This document shows positions 50,037-59,458 of a DNA stretch of 64,000 nucleotides, in pieces. A program made the translations under genes and the position numbers. This DNA is from Acetobacter sicerae. GTDB taxonomy: Bacteria; Pseudomonadota; Alphaproteobacteria; Acetobacterales; Acetobacteraceae. Below the pieces are notes generated by a model. It saw nothing but the letters and a program-made list of their open reading frames with translations, was not told the DNA's origin and searched no databases. The stretch is taken from contig NZ_JAAABN010000002.1 of assembly GCF_011516765.1 (NCBI RefSeq), forward strand, positions 1 through 64,000, given 5' to 3'. How positions within the stretch are numbered: position 1 is the first letter of the stretch; each line of letters begins with the position of its first letter.

Positions 50037-50055
50037 CTCTCTGCGCATCTCTGGC

Positions 50056-51336
50056 TCAGCGAGCAGATGCAGACCATGGCATGGTGAGAGAGACACTCTT
50101 TCGTACGAAAATTTTACCCTGTACTGGCGATGGCAGAAGCTGAAGATAATTCAGCAGCATGGGTGATGGCTTGTGAGACGCCTGAAGCATTTCACAGGCG
50201 TGTATTTTTTCAGCGAAGCTCAGACCGGTTATCCGATCGTCCATATAGTGGGTCACCAGCTGGTCAATCCCGCCACGATAATCTGCAAAGCGGGAAAAGC
50301 TGCCGCCAAGCGCGACAAGCTGACGGAAGCGACGATTGCCTACTTCGAAAGAGATCATCAGGGAGTCAGGCCATGTCGTGACCGGCCAGCCAATCAGCAG
50401 ATCTTCCTGCACAAGCAGGGCGAACTGGGCTTTTGCCGCTTTGGCGACAGATTCCATCAACGCAGCCGCAGCCGCCCCGTAAATCGAGCATCGTCCGGCA
50501 AAGCGGATGAGAGCATGGATCGTCGCCTGCTCATTCGCCTCCAGCCAGAGAAGAACCCGGCGGTCCGATCTTTCCACAGGTCTGATCCGGGCGATTTCCC
50601 TGCTGATCCGATCGCAACGCGCATTGAACAGCTGATAGACGCCCGTGACGGCCTGATCACAGAGTTCCAGCCACATTCTGGCGTCTGGCTGAATATGCGC
50701 CACTGCACGGGCAGTCGGCAGGACGACGTCGATCTCGTTTCTGGAAGTCATGAGCAGCGTGAGAGCGAAACACCAGGCCGTCACCCCTCTGTCCGCCGCC
50801 TCTTTCAGCAGCAGGGCAAGATCCTCTCTGTCCGGAATGACCGGCACGACAGCCTTTCTGGGCTGGAAGAAGTGTCGCGCCCCTGCGAAGACAAGCTGGA
50901 TTGCGGGAAGAAGAGCTTCGATGCTGGCCGTCCGGAGGCCTGAAGTCTCTGACATTTCCTCCAGCACGGCAGATGGAATCGGGCGCGACAGAACATCCGC
51001 GGCACGCTCCCACAGCATTTGCGAGGCGCGCCACAACGGGTCCGCCCATTCCGTCTCATCCAGAGGGTCTCTCTCCGGCAGATGCAGCCCGTCGCCCAGT
51101 TCAATGAGTTTCGCGACAAGCCGCGCCTGCGGAAAGCAGTTCATGATCCAGATACGCAGCGGTTCCAGCAACGTATCCGGGATGGATCGCACGGAAAGCT
51201 CGCTTGATTTCATCCACTCCGTGGACGGAACGATAATCGGCCAGAGAGGACGAAACAGCAGGGTGAAGGAGGTTGCGACTGGTCCTTCAGCAGAAAACTG
51301 ATCACGCCGGGCCTCGGATAAAGCAGGAAGCGCCAT
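50056..51336 (-). CDS. Unrecognised 426-residue protein, second of an abutting pair
   Basis: I do not recognise a family. It is a soluble-looking protein without signal peptide or clear membrane helix. It is Leu/Ala/Arg-rich and mostly helical (for example EPLRIWIMNCFPQARLVAKLIELGDGL, RRVLLWLEANEQATIHALIRFAGRCS) and ends PSPVQGKIFVRKSVSLTM. Tryptophans in WADPLWRASQMLWERAADVL are noticeable. It starts 2 bp after the stop of the 344-residue gene and is 104 bp before btuF, all on the same strand, so one operon is likely. The codon style matches the neighbours and argues that it is a real gene. Confidence 0.65.
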   Translation of the reverse strand: MALPALSEARRDQFSAEGPVATSFTLLFRPLWPIIVPSTEWMKSSELSVRSIPDTLLEPLRIWIMNCFPQARLVAKLIELGDGLHLPERDPLDETEWADPLWRASQMLWERAADVLSRPIPSAVLEEMSETSGLRTASIEALLPAIQLVFAGARHFFQPRKAVVPVIPDREDLALLLKEAADRGVTAWCFALTLLMTSRNEIDVVLPTARAVAHIQPDARMWLELCDQAVTGVYQLFNARCDRISREIARIRPVERSDRRVLLWLEANEQATIHALIRFAGRCSIYGAAAAALMESVAKAAKAQFALLVQEDLLIGWPVTTWPDSLMISFEVGNRRFRQLVALGGSFSRFADYRGGIDQLVTHYMDDRITGLSFAEKIHACEMLQASHKPSPMLLNYLQLLPSPVQGKIFVRKSVSLTMPWSASAR

Positions 51337-51338
51337 GC

Positions 51339-52373
51339 TCAGTTCTCCTTGATATCGTAAAGGAGACTCATGTGAATCAGTCTCTCGTTGCGTTCTTCGA
51401 TGTAGAGGCCGCGATCGACTTCATGCGGCCATGAAGAGAGCGATGGCCTGCTGACATTGGCCAGAGGCGAGCGCACCGCCGACGCATGATTGCTGTGAGA
51501 CAGAATCTGCACCAGCGACGCCAGATCGGCGAGCATGTGCACAGCACATGGCGCACGGGGAATCTCCTCGAGCATCAGGGCAAAGCGCACCCAGCCATCA
51601 AGGGTGGCGACTTCCCTGATCGCCCCCTCGTACGAGACATTGAAATGCGCAAGACGAGCCGGATCGTTGAGAAGTCCTGCGTGCGCTCCATAGAGCGCCT
51701 CGATGCGTCGCAGGGCTTCCGTAGCCACCGCGATCACACGCTCCGTCGTCAGGGCGTTTCCCTCAAGGGAATTGAGTGAGGGAGCCAGTCCCCTCAGCGC
51801 ATTCCGGATAATCGACAGACGGGGTGGAGTGCGCTCGTTGAGTGCGAACGCGCCTCTGCCTGCGCGTATGCATTCCGGAGCAAATCCGAGATGGAAAAAA
51901 ATATTTTCCAGATAGGCTGACAGGCCAGGATGCAGGTGGATGCCGGTGAGCAGTTCAGACACTTTGCGGTGAATGGCGGCCCGCCTGACGGTTCGTCCGT
52001 TGGTTGCGATACGCGCAAGCTTCTGCGTCTCGCGTCCTGCGAATCCTTTGGCCGCAGTGTCGAGAAACCGTTCCCTGACATCCTGTGGCGTCAGCGTCCT
52101 GAAGGAGGCCATCTGGCGGATGAGCACCCGATCGAACGCCGTCAGTGTGAAGCCGAGACTGTCCTGCCCCTCCACTCCCGCCACCATCACCCCGGTTCCG
52201 AAGGGGTTGGGTACGAGAAGCTGAGGCTGTTCTTCAGGGTAAACCCGGAGAGCCATGCCGCCACAGAGAGGACTGGTCGTTGGGAGAAAAATGGTGATCC
52301 CGGTGGAAAGAGAAAGTGTCTGTCGCATCGGGATCGGATCGACGATGAGAGTCTCCATGGGTGGTCCGGCCAT
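51339..52373 (-). CDS. Unrecognised 344-residue protein, first of an abutting pair
   Basis: No family is recognised. The N-terminal part has beta-rich text (LSLSTGITIFLPTTSPLCGGMALRVYPEEQPQLLVPNPFGTGVMVAGVEG). The middle and C-terminal parts are helical (TPQDVRERFLDTAAKGFAG, LTTERVIAVATEALRRIEALYG, VHMLADLASLVQILSHSNHAS). No signal peptide. ATG 52373 has AAAGG too close (2 bases); ATG 52358 may be the true start. Its stop is 2 bp from the next gene, so the two products are probably made together and may act as a pair. It is divergent from the RsmB-like gene. Confidence 0.62.
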   Translation of the reverse strand: MAGPPMETLIVDPIPMRQTLSLSTGITIFLPTTSPLCGGMALRVYPEEQPQLLVPNPFGTGVMVAGVEGQDSLGFTLTAFDRVLIRQMASFRTLTPQDVRERFLDTAAKGFAGRETQKLARIATNGRTVRRAAIHRKVSELLTGIHLHPGLSAYLENIFFHLGFAPECIRAGRGAFALNERTPPRLSIIRNALRGLAPSLNSLEGNALTTERVIAVATEALRRIEALYGAHAGLLNDPARLAHFNVSYEGAIREVATLDGWVRFALMLEEIPRAPCAVHMLADLASLVQILSHSNHASAVRSPLANVSRPSLSSWPHEVDRGLYIEERNERLIHMSLLYDIKEN

Positions 52374-52520
52374 GTCCTTTCAAACATCCAGTGTGGTATG
52401 AAATACGAAATGCGCTCACTGAAAACGTACTGCTAAAAACCTGTCGGCAGCTAAAAACCCACTGGCACCGACCAGCCTGACGTGCGATGTCCTCGCCAGC
52501 CGATATTCACACCGGGAACA

Positions 52521-53903
52521 ATGAACATTCCGTCAAATACTTCGCAGCCCCGCTCCCGCAACGGGTCAAAAAAGACCGCCTCTGCCAAAACAGGGCAGCC
52601 CAGAGCACGCCGGTCACGCACGCCAGCCGCGCCGGTTGTGCCCGATCCGACACGGGAAATTGCGTACGACATCGTACGGGGCGTGATCGAAAATCGCCGC
52701 ATGCTGGAAACGACGCTCGGTCGTTCGCAGGAAGCACGCGAGGCCGAGCCGCGTGACCGTGCGGCCGCCCACCGTCTGGGAGCCGCGACGCTTCGCCATC
52801 TGGGAACGCTGTCCACCGTGCTGGAGCCGTTCCTCCGCAAGCAGCCGCCGGAGCCGGTTCGTGTCGCGCTGCTCATCGGGGCCTGCCAGCTACTGTTCCT
52901 TGAAACACCGCCGCATGCTGCCGTCGGCACCACGGTCAACCTGCTGCGCCGCCGTGACCTCGCGCCGTTCGCCGGACTGGCGAACGCCGTTCTGCGGAAG
53001 GTCGCCACACAGGGCGCGACGCTGCTGGAAGGGCTGGATCAGGAACGGCTCAACATCCCCGGCTGGATGTGGTCTTCGTGGAAATATCTCGGCCCGGGCG
53101 TAGCCCGCAAAATCGCCCGTGGTCTGGCGCAGGAAGCGCCGCTCGATCTGACGCTGAAATCTGACGCCCCTCCGATGGAAGAAGGGATTGTCCTTCCCAC
53201 CGGATCAGTGCGCTTCCCGGCCGGAACCCGCGTTCCCGATCTGCCCGGCTTCGAGGAGGGCACATTCTGGGTGCAGGACGCCGCCGCCGCCCTTCCGGCA
53301 CGTCTTCTTGCTGCGAAACCGGGTGAGCATGTGGCCGATCTCTGCGCGGCTCCCGGCGGCAAGACGGCGCAGCTCGCCTGCACAGGCGCGCAGGTGACGG
53401 CGCTGGAACGCGACCCTGCCCGTCTGGAGCGGCTGAAGGAAAACCTCACACGCCTGAAGCTGGACACCGTCAGGACAGTCTGTGCCGACGCGGCGGCCTG
53501 GCAGCCGGAAGCGCCGCTCGACGCCATTCTGCTGGACGCCCCCTGTTCCGCCACCGGCACGGCGCGGCGTCATCCGGATGCCTTGTGGATCAAGCGTCCC
53601 CGTGATTTCGCCGCACTGATCGAAGCACAGACGGGTCTTCTTGCGGCTGCGGCACGGATGCTGAAACCGGGCGGTCGTCTTGTTTACGCCGTCTGCTCGC
53701 TTCAGCAGGAAGAAGGACCGGATCAGGCCCGCAAGATTGCCGGTCAGTTCGGACTGAGGGCCGATCCGATCAGGCCGGAAGAAATGCAGGATCTTCCCGA
53801 GGCCCTGACGGCTGAAGGATGGGTGCGCACCCATCCCGGTCTCTGGCCGGACCTCGGCGGGATGGATGGCTTCTTCGCGGCGCGCTTCATCAAGGAAAGC
53901 TGA
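52521..53903 (+). CDS. rsmB: RsmB-family rRNA cytosine-C5 methyltransferase (NusB-like N-domain)
   Basis: In this 460-residue protein, residues about 45-175 form a NusB-like RNA-binding domain (AYDIVRGVIENRRMLETTL ... EPVRVALLIGACQLLFLETPPHAAVGTTVNLLRRR). The catalytic domain has the SAM motif VADLCAAPGGKTAQLA (about 270-285), the motif IV LLDAPCSATGTARRHPD with a catalytic Cys, and motif VI YAVCSLQQEEG with the nucleophile Cys. It methylates C967 of 16S rRNA in E. coli. A basic, disordered N-terminal tail precedes the domain. ATG 52521 is taken as start. Confidence 0.9.
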   Translation: MNIPSNTSQPRSRNGSKKTASAKTGQPRARRSRTPAAPVVPDPTREIAYDIVRGVIENRRMLETTLGRSQEAREAEPRDRAAAHRLGAATLRHLGTLSTVLEPFLRKQPPEPVRVALLIGACQLLFLETPPHAAVGTTVNLLRRRDLAPFAGLANAVLRKVATQGATLLEGLDQERLNIPGWMWSSWKYLGPGVARKIARGLAQEAPLDLTLKSDAPPMEEGIVLPTGSVRFPAGTRVPDLPGFEEGTFWVQDAAAALPARLLAAKPGEHVADLCAAPGGKTAQLACTGAQVTALERDPARLERLKENLTRLKLDTVRTVCADAAAWQPEAPLDAILLDAPCSATGTARRHPDALWIKRPRDFAALIEAQTGLLAAAARMLKPGGRLVYAVCSLQQEEGPDQARKIAGQFGLRADPIRPEEMQDLPEALTAEGWVRTHPGLWPDLGGMDGFFAARFIKES

Positions 53904-53914
53904 GGGCTGCAGGG

Positions 53915-54601
53915 ATGGAACCTGCCCGGATAGAGCATATCGACACGCCGGAGGGTCGCATCCTGTGGCGTGAGATGCTGGGTGTTCTTCCGGGGTTGCA
54001 GGCCATCCTGAATTTTGTGACCGACAAACAGTCCGCCACCGCTCCCGGCAGGCTGTTCTGGTATCAGACGGAACTGTTCGAACGCTGGTTCTTTCGCATC
54101 CCGTCTCCTCATACCGGCTGCATGATTCGTTCCGGCGATTCATGGACGGGCGATCGTCAGGCGACGTTCTTCCGCTTTCCGGATGCGGCGGACGTTGTTC
54201 TTGCAAGCTACGGTAGCAGCGAGGGGTTTCCCATCGACGCCTTGCTGTTCACAACGCCGACACCTGGCTGCGTTTCGGGCGTCACTTTCGGCATGCGTGA
54301 TTTTTCTCCGCTGACGGACGATATTTCAGAGGCGTTTCAGGCTTTTTCAATGCGAGCCGGGCAGAGCGCGCTGCCCCTGTCTTCCGCAACGGCCATTCTG
54401 GGGAATTCGCCTTTGGAGACCGCAAGGGCGCACATGCTCGCGAAAGAAATCGCGTCTCTGAAGAACTGGCGGCAACCAGTTACGTTCAGTATTCGGCAGG
54501 GCGCGTTAGATCCTTCTTTTCTTCCGGCTGACCTGCCCGTCGCTTTCCACGCGACCTCGTTTCCGGATAATCGCGCGGGGCATGTTTCTTTCTGCGTTTA
54601 G
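53915..54601 (+). CDS. Unrecognised 228-residue protein downstream of rsmB
   Basis: The protein begins MEPARIEHIDTPEGRILWRE, is cytoplasmic by appearance, and contains LFWYQTELFERWFFRIPSPH, a Gly/Asp stretch SGDSWTGDRQATFFRFPDAADVVLASYGSSEGFP, and ends HATSFPDNRAGHVSFCV. I recognise no domain. ATG 53915 lies 11 bp after the rsmB stop, so co-transcription is likely. The frame also opens upstream within rsmB to 53819, which is overlap only. Confidence 0.6.
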   Translation: MEPARIEHIDTPEGRILWREMLGVLPGLQAILNFVTDKQSATAPGRLFWYQTELFERWFFRIPSPHTGCMIRSGDSWTGDRQATFFRFPDAADVVLASYGSSEGFPIDALLFTTPTPGCVSGVTFGMRDFSPLTDDISEAFQAFSMRAGQSALPLSSATAILGNSPLETARAHMLAKEIASLKNWRQPVTFSIRQGALDPSFLPADLPVAFHATSFPDNRAGHVSFCV

Positions 54602-55007
54602 CGCCGTGGAACATCTGATGCTGGAAATTGTTCTGGTGACCGCCTGACGCGTTCTACAATGAGTCCGATTAAATAAAATTCATCATCCTCTTTTAAATGA
54701 GCTTTGTTTTCAGACTTTTACGTCAGCGATAGTCCGTTGATCCTTAATGCCAATCAATCTTATCGAGCTGCTTTTTTGCCATACCATTGAGCGTTACGTT
54801 CATGAACTGACAACCTGGCCGACATATTCTTGATCAGTCCATTCGATGCGCCATCTTAATGACTGATTGTGCGTTATCATCAGGTTTCCGAAAACTGTTC
54901 TATTTGTAACAAAAAAGAAGACAACCAAGACCAGCTTCACTGAATTTTATGCAAAAGCCGCCAGAACACCTGTTGCGCCCCTGCCAATGTTTGCCGATAA
55001 CGAGGCC
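54602..55007. other. AT-rich intergenic region before rpe
   Basis: About 405 bases, noticeably AT-rich from 54650 to 54960. The rpe frame stays open upstream to 54867 but the extra residues ([20 protein letters not shown]) have no family similarity. Probably holds the rpe promoter; no RNA gene or repeat was recognised. Confidence 0.4.
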
Positions 55008-55673
55008 ATGACCAGTATTTCTTCTCCTCTGATTGCACCGAGCATTCTGGCCGCCGACTTCGCCCGACTGGGCGAGGAGGTCGCCGCCATAGAAAAAGCC
55101 GGCGCCGACTGGGTCCATCTGGATGTGATGGACGGTCATTTCGTGCCGAATATTTCTTTCGGACCGACCATCGTAAAAGCGCTTCGTCCGCATTCGAAGC
55201 TGCCGTTCGACGTGCATCTCATGATCGAGCCTGTCGATCCTTTTCTGGAGGCCTTCGCCAGCGCCGGAGCCGACCACATTACGGTTCATGCCGAGGCCGG
55301 GCCGCATCTGCACCGTTCACTGCAGGCCATCAAGGCGCTGGGCGTAAAGGCAGGTGTTTCACTGTGTCCGGCCACACCGCCGGAAGCCCTGTCGGAAGTG
55401 CTTGATCTGGTGGACATCATTCTTGTGATGTCCGTCAATCCGGGGTTTGGGGGGCAGAAGTTCCTGCATGGCCAGACACGAAAAATCAAAACTTTGCGTG
55501 ATATGATAAAGTCATGCGGCAGACCGGTCAGGCTGGCGGTCGATGGCGGCATTGATCCGGAAACGGCTCCTCTGGCTGTCGCCGCGGGTGCGGACGTTCT
55601 GATTGCAGGCAGTGCGGTTTACGGGCGTGAAGATTATGCGGCGGCCATCAGGGCGCTACGGAACAGCAACTAG
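55008..55673 (+). CDS. rpe: Ribulose-phosphate 3-epimerase
   Basis: The 221-residue TIM-barrel epimerase interconverts ribulose-5-P and xylulose-5-P. It starts with [18 protein letters not shown], has the metal-binding [19 protein letters not shown] (about 36-54), [25 protein letters not shown] and [32 protein letters not shown] 55008 gives the normal family length. It is followed 50 bp later by the heparinase-like gene. Confidence 0.95.
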   Translation: MTSISSPLIAPSILAADFARLGEEVAAIEKAGADWVHLDVMDGHFVPNISFGPTIVKALRPHSKLPFDVHLMIEPVDPFLEAFASAGADHITVHAEAGPHLHRSLQAIKALGVKAGVSLCPATPPEALSEVLDLVDIILVMSVNPGFGGQKFLHGQTRKIKTLRDMIKSCGRPVRLAVDGGIDPETAPLAVAAGADVLIAGSAVYGREDYAAAIRALRNSN

Positions 55674-55723
55674 AAACTGTTGTCGTGCGTTTCTGACGAG
55701 ATGGGTTGAGGAGGAGCTTGAGT

Positions 55724-57670
55724 ATGGGTCTGGGCCGATGGTGGCGTGATGCGCGACTTTCTTTTGCGCTGCTCGGCCCTCTGGGTGGTCTGAGGTCCAT
55801 CCCCTCCACTCCGGCGCAGACTGTTCGTGACCTCTGGCCCGGTGACGCGGGCAACGGCGAGTTGCTCGTACGCGGGACGGCCTCTCACGGCGGCGAAACC
55901 ATCTCGATCCGTAAAGGTGTCTGGTCCGACGATAACTGGTCGCCCCTGTTTCGGGACTGGTTCCAGAGCTTTGAATGGTTGCGGGATCTGAGGGAACTCG
56001 GGTCCGAGTCTGCGCGCGCTCAGGCCCGTGCTCTCGTTGCGGACTGGATTGCCCAGCCCATCGGCATGACCCCTCTGGAAGATTCCTCGACGACCGGAGC
56101 CCGTATCGCCGCGTGGCTGGCGCAATATGATTTTTTCGCGGCCTCCGCCGACGAGGACTATCGGCGGGCGCTTCTCCAGAGGATCGTTCTCGAAGCCCGG
56201 ACGCTAGCCGCCATTCTGCCGACGGAACACCATGACTGGACCGCGCTTCGCGGTCTGAAAGGTCTGCTGGCGACTGCTGTCGCCATTCCGGAACAGAAAG
56301 CCTTTCTTGCCCGCTATATGCGGCTGATCGACCCTGAACTGGAAATGCAGATCCTGCCGGATGGCTGTCATGCCTCCCGAAGTCCCGGCGCGCAGCTTCT
56401 CGTGTTGCGGGAACTGGCCGAGATGCGGCTGATGCTTCAGTCGGCCCGCATTCCGATGCCAACCACGCTCGCCTCCGCGCTTGACCGCATGGCTCCGGTG
56501 CTCCGCGCCTTTCGCCATGGGGATGGTCGTCTCGCCCTGTTCAACGGCACATGGTCGCATGAGCCGACGCTGATTGATCTGATTATCGCCCGCGCCATGC
56601 CGCGAGGAAACATCCTCGCCCGCAACATGCGTGATGGCCGTTTTGTAAGGGCGACTTCCGGCAATACAGTGCTGTTCGTCGATGCCGGAGGCCCTCCGCC
56701 TCCCGGGTTCGACGCCCTCGCCCATGGTGGGCTCATGTCGATGGAACTGTCTTCCGGACGCTCACAGATTGTCGTCAATTGCGGCGCCAGCCCTCGTTCC
56801 GGCTGGCATGAAGCCCTGCGGGACGCCCCGGCTCACTCCGTCCTTTCGATCCCGGCCTGTCCTCCTGTGCTCTGGCGACGGGATGGCTCTGTGGATGTGC
56901 GTCCTGATGTGACGTGGGAACACTCTGTCTCCGGCATCGACCATATGATCGAGCTGGCGTCAGACTGCTATCGTCCGGTCGGTTGCGGATCATACCGGAG
57001 ACGCATGTTTCTCTCGGGAGAAGGGACGGATCTGCGAGGAGAAGACAGGCTTGATACGGCCGGTGATCCGCCGGAGTTCGTCCTGCGCTTTCATCTTCAT
57101 CCCTCCGTGCGCGTCGAACTGGAAGAGACCGACATCCTGCTGCATGCCGGAGATGAAGTCTGGAAGTTCCGGAGCGACGGTTATTCCACGATAGAAGACA
57201 GCATTTACTTCGGGTTCAAGGAGCCGACTCCCACCCAGCAGATTGTCGTCCGGCCATCAGAAGTCAGTCCTGTCGTCCCTGCTGTTCCTGCGGACAGCCA
57301 GTCGGAAAGTTCTTCCTCTCACCCTGCCGCCAAACAGGATGAGCAGACCGCAACCGGTGCGACAAACCAGCCTTCCGAGGTGCGCGTTTCAGAGTCTGCT
57401 CAGGACGAAAAAGAGCAGATCCCTCTGGCTAAAGCCATTGAGGAAGCACAGGAAGCTGATGGTGCAGCCGATCAGGAGAAAGATCGCGCACCTCTTGATG
57501 ACAATGCGGCGTCAGAAGACGGCCAGGTCAACGATCAGGAAAATCTCTCAGCCGAAAGCGACAGCGGAAGAATGGACGAGGTTTCGGATCTGGAACGCCC
57601 TGTCCAGCCGCCTGTGCCTCCGGTTCTGGCAAATGCCATCCGTTGGGCCTTCACGCGGCTTGATGCCTGA
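55724..57670 (+). CDS. Heparinase II/III-family protein with acidic C-terminal extension
   Basis: In this 648-residue protein, about residues 1-310 are the alpha/alpha toroid region (GRWWRDARLSFALLGPLG, DNWSPLFRDWFQSFEWLRDL, DWTALRGLKGLLATAVA, LPDGCHASRSPGAQLL). About 310-510 are the beta-rich Heparinase II/III domain (FVDAGGPPPPGFDALAHGGLMSMELSSG, SIPACPPVLWRRDG). Residues about 515-630 are a low-complexity Glu/Asp/Ser/Gln stretch, absent from most homologues, before a conserved-looking end (PPVPPVLANAIRWAFTRL). No signal peptide is evident. ATG 55724 is preceded by GAGGAGG. Such alphaproteobacterial proteins lie between rpe/rsmB and purH and have no proven substrate. Confidence 0.82.
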   Translation: MGLGRWWRDARLSFALLGPLGGLRSIPSTPAQTVRDLWPGDAGNGELLVRGTASHGGETISIRKGVWSDDNWSPLFRDWFQSFEWLRDLRELGSESARAQARALVADWIAQPIGMTPLEDSSTTGARIAAWLAQYDFFAASADEDYRRALLQRIVLEARTLAAILPTEHHDWTALRGLKGLLATAVAIPEQKAFLARYMRLIDPELEMQILPDGCHASRSPGAQLLVLRELAEMRLMLQSARIPMPTTLASALDRMAPVLRAFRHGDGRLALFNGTWSHEPTLIDLIIARAMPRGNILARNMRDGRFVRATSGNTVLFVDAGGPPPPGFDALAHGGLMSMELSSGRSQIVVNCGASPRSGWHEALRDAPAHSVLSIPACPPVLWRRDGSVDVRPDVTWEHSVSGIDHMIELASDCYRPVGCGSYRRRMFLSGEGTDLRGEDRLDTAGDPPEFVLRFHLHPSVRVELEETDILLHAGDEVWKFRSDGYSTIEDSIYFGFKEPTPTQQIVVRPSEVSPVVPAVPADSQSESSSSHPAAKQDEQTATGATNQPSEVRVSESAQDEKEQIPLAKAIEEAQEADGAADQEKDRAPLDDNAASEDGQVNDQENLSAESDSGRMDEVSDLERPVQPPVPPVLANAIRWAFTRLDA

Positions 57671-57696
57671 AGGCCGGTGACAGGCAAGAGAATACC

Positions 57697-58848
57697 GTGA
57701 AGATCCTTGAGGTCACCAACGTCGATTTTTCGCTTCGCCACTTCCTGCTGCCACTGATGCGGCAGTTGCGGGCGGAAGGTCACGATGTCATCGGATGCTG
57801 TGCTGAAGGACCACTTCTTCAGGATGCGCGGGCGGAAGATTTTCGTATTGTCGCTGTGCCCATGGCCCGATCCTTTTCATTAAAGGCCCAGACGCGTGCC
57901 TTTATTGCGCTGCTCCGGGTCATCCGGCAGGAAAAACCGGATCTGGTGCATGCGCACATGCCGATCAGCGGACTGCTGGCGCGTTTCGCGGCGAAGCTCT
58001 GTGGCGTGCCCTGCATCGCCTATACCTGCCACGGTTATCTGTTCAATCAGCCCGGCTCCTTTTTCCGTCACGCGCTGGCGTTCACACTTGAATGGCTGGC
58101 CGGACGCATCACCGATATCTATCTGACGGTTTCGCAGGAAGAAGCGCAGGACGCCCGACGTCTGCATATCCACTCCAACCCCATAGCGGTTGGAAACGGG
58201 CGGGATCCGGAGATTTTCCACCCGGATCTGGTTGCGCGTGAACGGATCAGGACGTCACTGAATGTCCCATCTGACCGTGTCGTGATGGTCGCCGTCTCAA
58301 GACTGGTCAGACACAAAGGTTATCCCGAGCTTCTGGCCGCAATGGAGAGCGTTCCTGACGCGGAACTCTGGATCGTGGGAGAGCGGCTTTCAAGCGATCA
58401 TGGTGAAGTGCTGGAGCCATATTTCCAGCGCGCTCATGACATGCTCGGTAGCAGACTTCGGATGCTAGGCTATCGTACGGATATTCCGGCAATCCTGGCC
58501 GCAGCGGATATCTTCACGCTGCCCAGTCATTTCGAAGGTCTTCCCATGTCGATCATCGAAGCCATGCTGAGTGGTCTGCCTGTGGTCGCCACAAATATCA
58601 GAGGCTCACGGGAACAGGTTGTGCAGGATGAAACGGGGCTGCTGGTTCCCGCGGGAGAGAGCGCCTCTCTGGCTGACGCGCTGAACAGACTTGTTCGGGA
58701 TCAGTCGCTACGGATGAAAATGGGGAAAGCCGGACACATGCGCGCCCTCTCTCTTTTCAACGAAGCGACAGTGCTGACAAAAACAGCAGCACTGCTGACA
58801 ACGGACGCCGGCCTCAGGTTGCGGAAGAAGAGGAAGCCTGTGCCGTGA
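57697..58848 (+). CDS. GT4-family glycosyltransferase
   Basis: The 383-residue GT-B glycosyltransferase begins MKILEVTNVDFSLRHFLLPL and shows DLVHAHMPISGLLARFAAKL, CHGYLFNQPGSFFRH, VAVSRLVRHKGYPELLAAM and the sugar-nucleotide site LPSHFEGLPMSIIEAMLSGLPVVATNIRG with the E-x7-E pattern (about 279-287). Likely adds a sugar to an envelope polysaccharide or lipid. It starts with GTG 57697, 26 bp after the heparinase-like gene, and its 3' end overlaps the convergent membrane-protein gene by 35 bp. Confidence 0.9.
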   Translation: MKILEVTNVDFSLRHFLLPLMRQLRAEGHDVIGCCAEGPLLQDARAEDFRIVAVPMARSFSLKAQTRAFIALLRVIRQEKPDLVHAHMPISGLLARFAAKLCGVPCIAYTCHGYLFNQPGSFFRHALAFTLEWLAGRITDIYLTVSQEEAQDARRLHIHSNPIAVGNGRDPEIFHPDLVARERIRTSLNVPSDRVVMVAVSRLVRHKGYPELLAAMESVPDAELWIVGERLSSDHGEVLEPYFQRAHDMLGSRLRMLGYRTDIPAILAAADIFTLPSHFEGLPMSIIEAMLSGLPVVATNIRGSREQVVQDETGLLVPAGESASLADALNRLVRDQSLRMKMGKAGHMRALSLFNEATVLTKTAALLTTDAGLRLRKKRKPVP

Positions 58849-59458
58849 CAACAGGCTGCAGGAGATCGTTGATGAAATTGTAGTGGGGGGGCAGCAGCGA
58901 GGCCAGAGCATAGCAGATCAGGGCAAAGCAGAATGTTGATCCATAGAGGATCACAGCACGCGGCCAGCTCAGGCGAAGTCCGACTTTAGCGACGAATACC
59001 CCGAGCCAGATTCCATAGAGATCGCTACTGAAAACAATCGCGATGGCAAATCCGGTTGTCTCGGCGAGAGACGAAAACAGCAGACTCCCAATAGCCATTG
59101 CTATGGCGGACACCAGAACGGTTATCCACTCACACCAACTGGCAGCCGTTGCGTAACGTAGCCAGAGTTCTTCCCTGCCCCATTTTTTCGCGAAAAACCA
59201 TGAAAACACGGGAAGCGCCAGCAGCGTGCAGAAAGACAGCTCGACGCGAATAAAGCCAAGCGCCGGGTTTTTCTGCAACGGCACCGTCAACAGACCGACA
59301 AGACACATGGCCAGACCGGGAGCGAGAGCCGCGAGGAGATGCTCAACGGAGTTGCCGAAACGCTGAATCCCTTCTGACTTTCCGCTGGCGAGCAGCGTCA
59401 TGCCTTCCAGGATCGACTTTGGATTGGGCGTTGTATTACCTTTGAAAACGCCACTCAC
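58814..59458 (-). CDS. Multi-helix membrane protein, third gene of the dapD-dapE operon
   Basis: The 214-residue protein has an N-terminal cytoplasmic segment (ILEGMTLLASGKSEGIQRF) and about five hydrophobic helices (HLLAALAPGLAMCLVGLLTV; VELSFCTLLALPVFSWFFA; ITVLVSAIAMAIGSLLF; DLYGIWLGVFVAKVGL; VILYGSTFCFALICYALASLL). The ATG overlaps the dapE stop (ATGA). It resembles Yip1-like or DUF-type integral membrane proteins of acetic acid bacteria, but I cannot name a family. Its link with lysine/DAP synthesis is only positional. Confidence 0.7.
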   Translation of the reverse strand: MSGVFKGNTTPNPKSILEGMTLLASGKSEGIQRFGNSVEHLLAALAPGLAMCLVGLLTVPLQKNPALGFIRVELSFCTLLALPVFSWFFAKKWGREELWLRYATAASWCEWITVLVSAIAMAIGSLLFSSLAETTGFAIAIVFSSDLYGIWLGVFVAKVGLRLSWPRAVILYGSTFCFALICYALASLLPPHYNFINDLLQPVVTAQASSSSAT

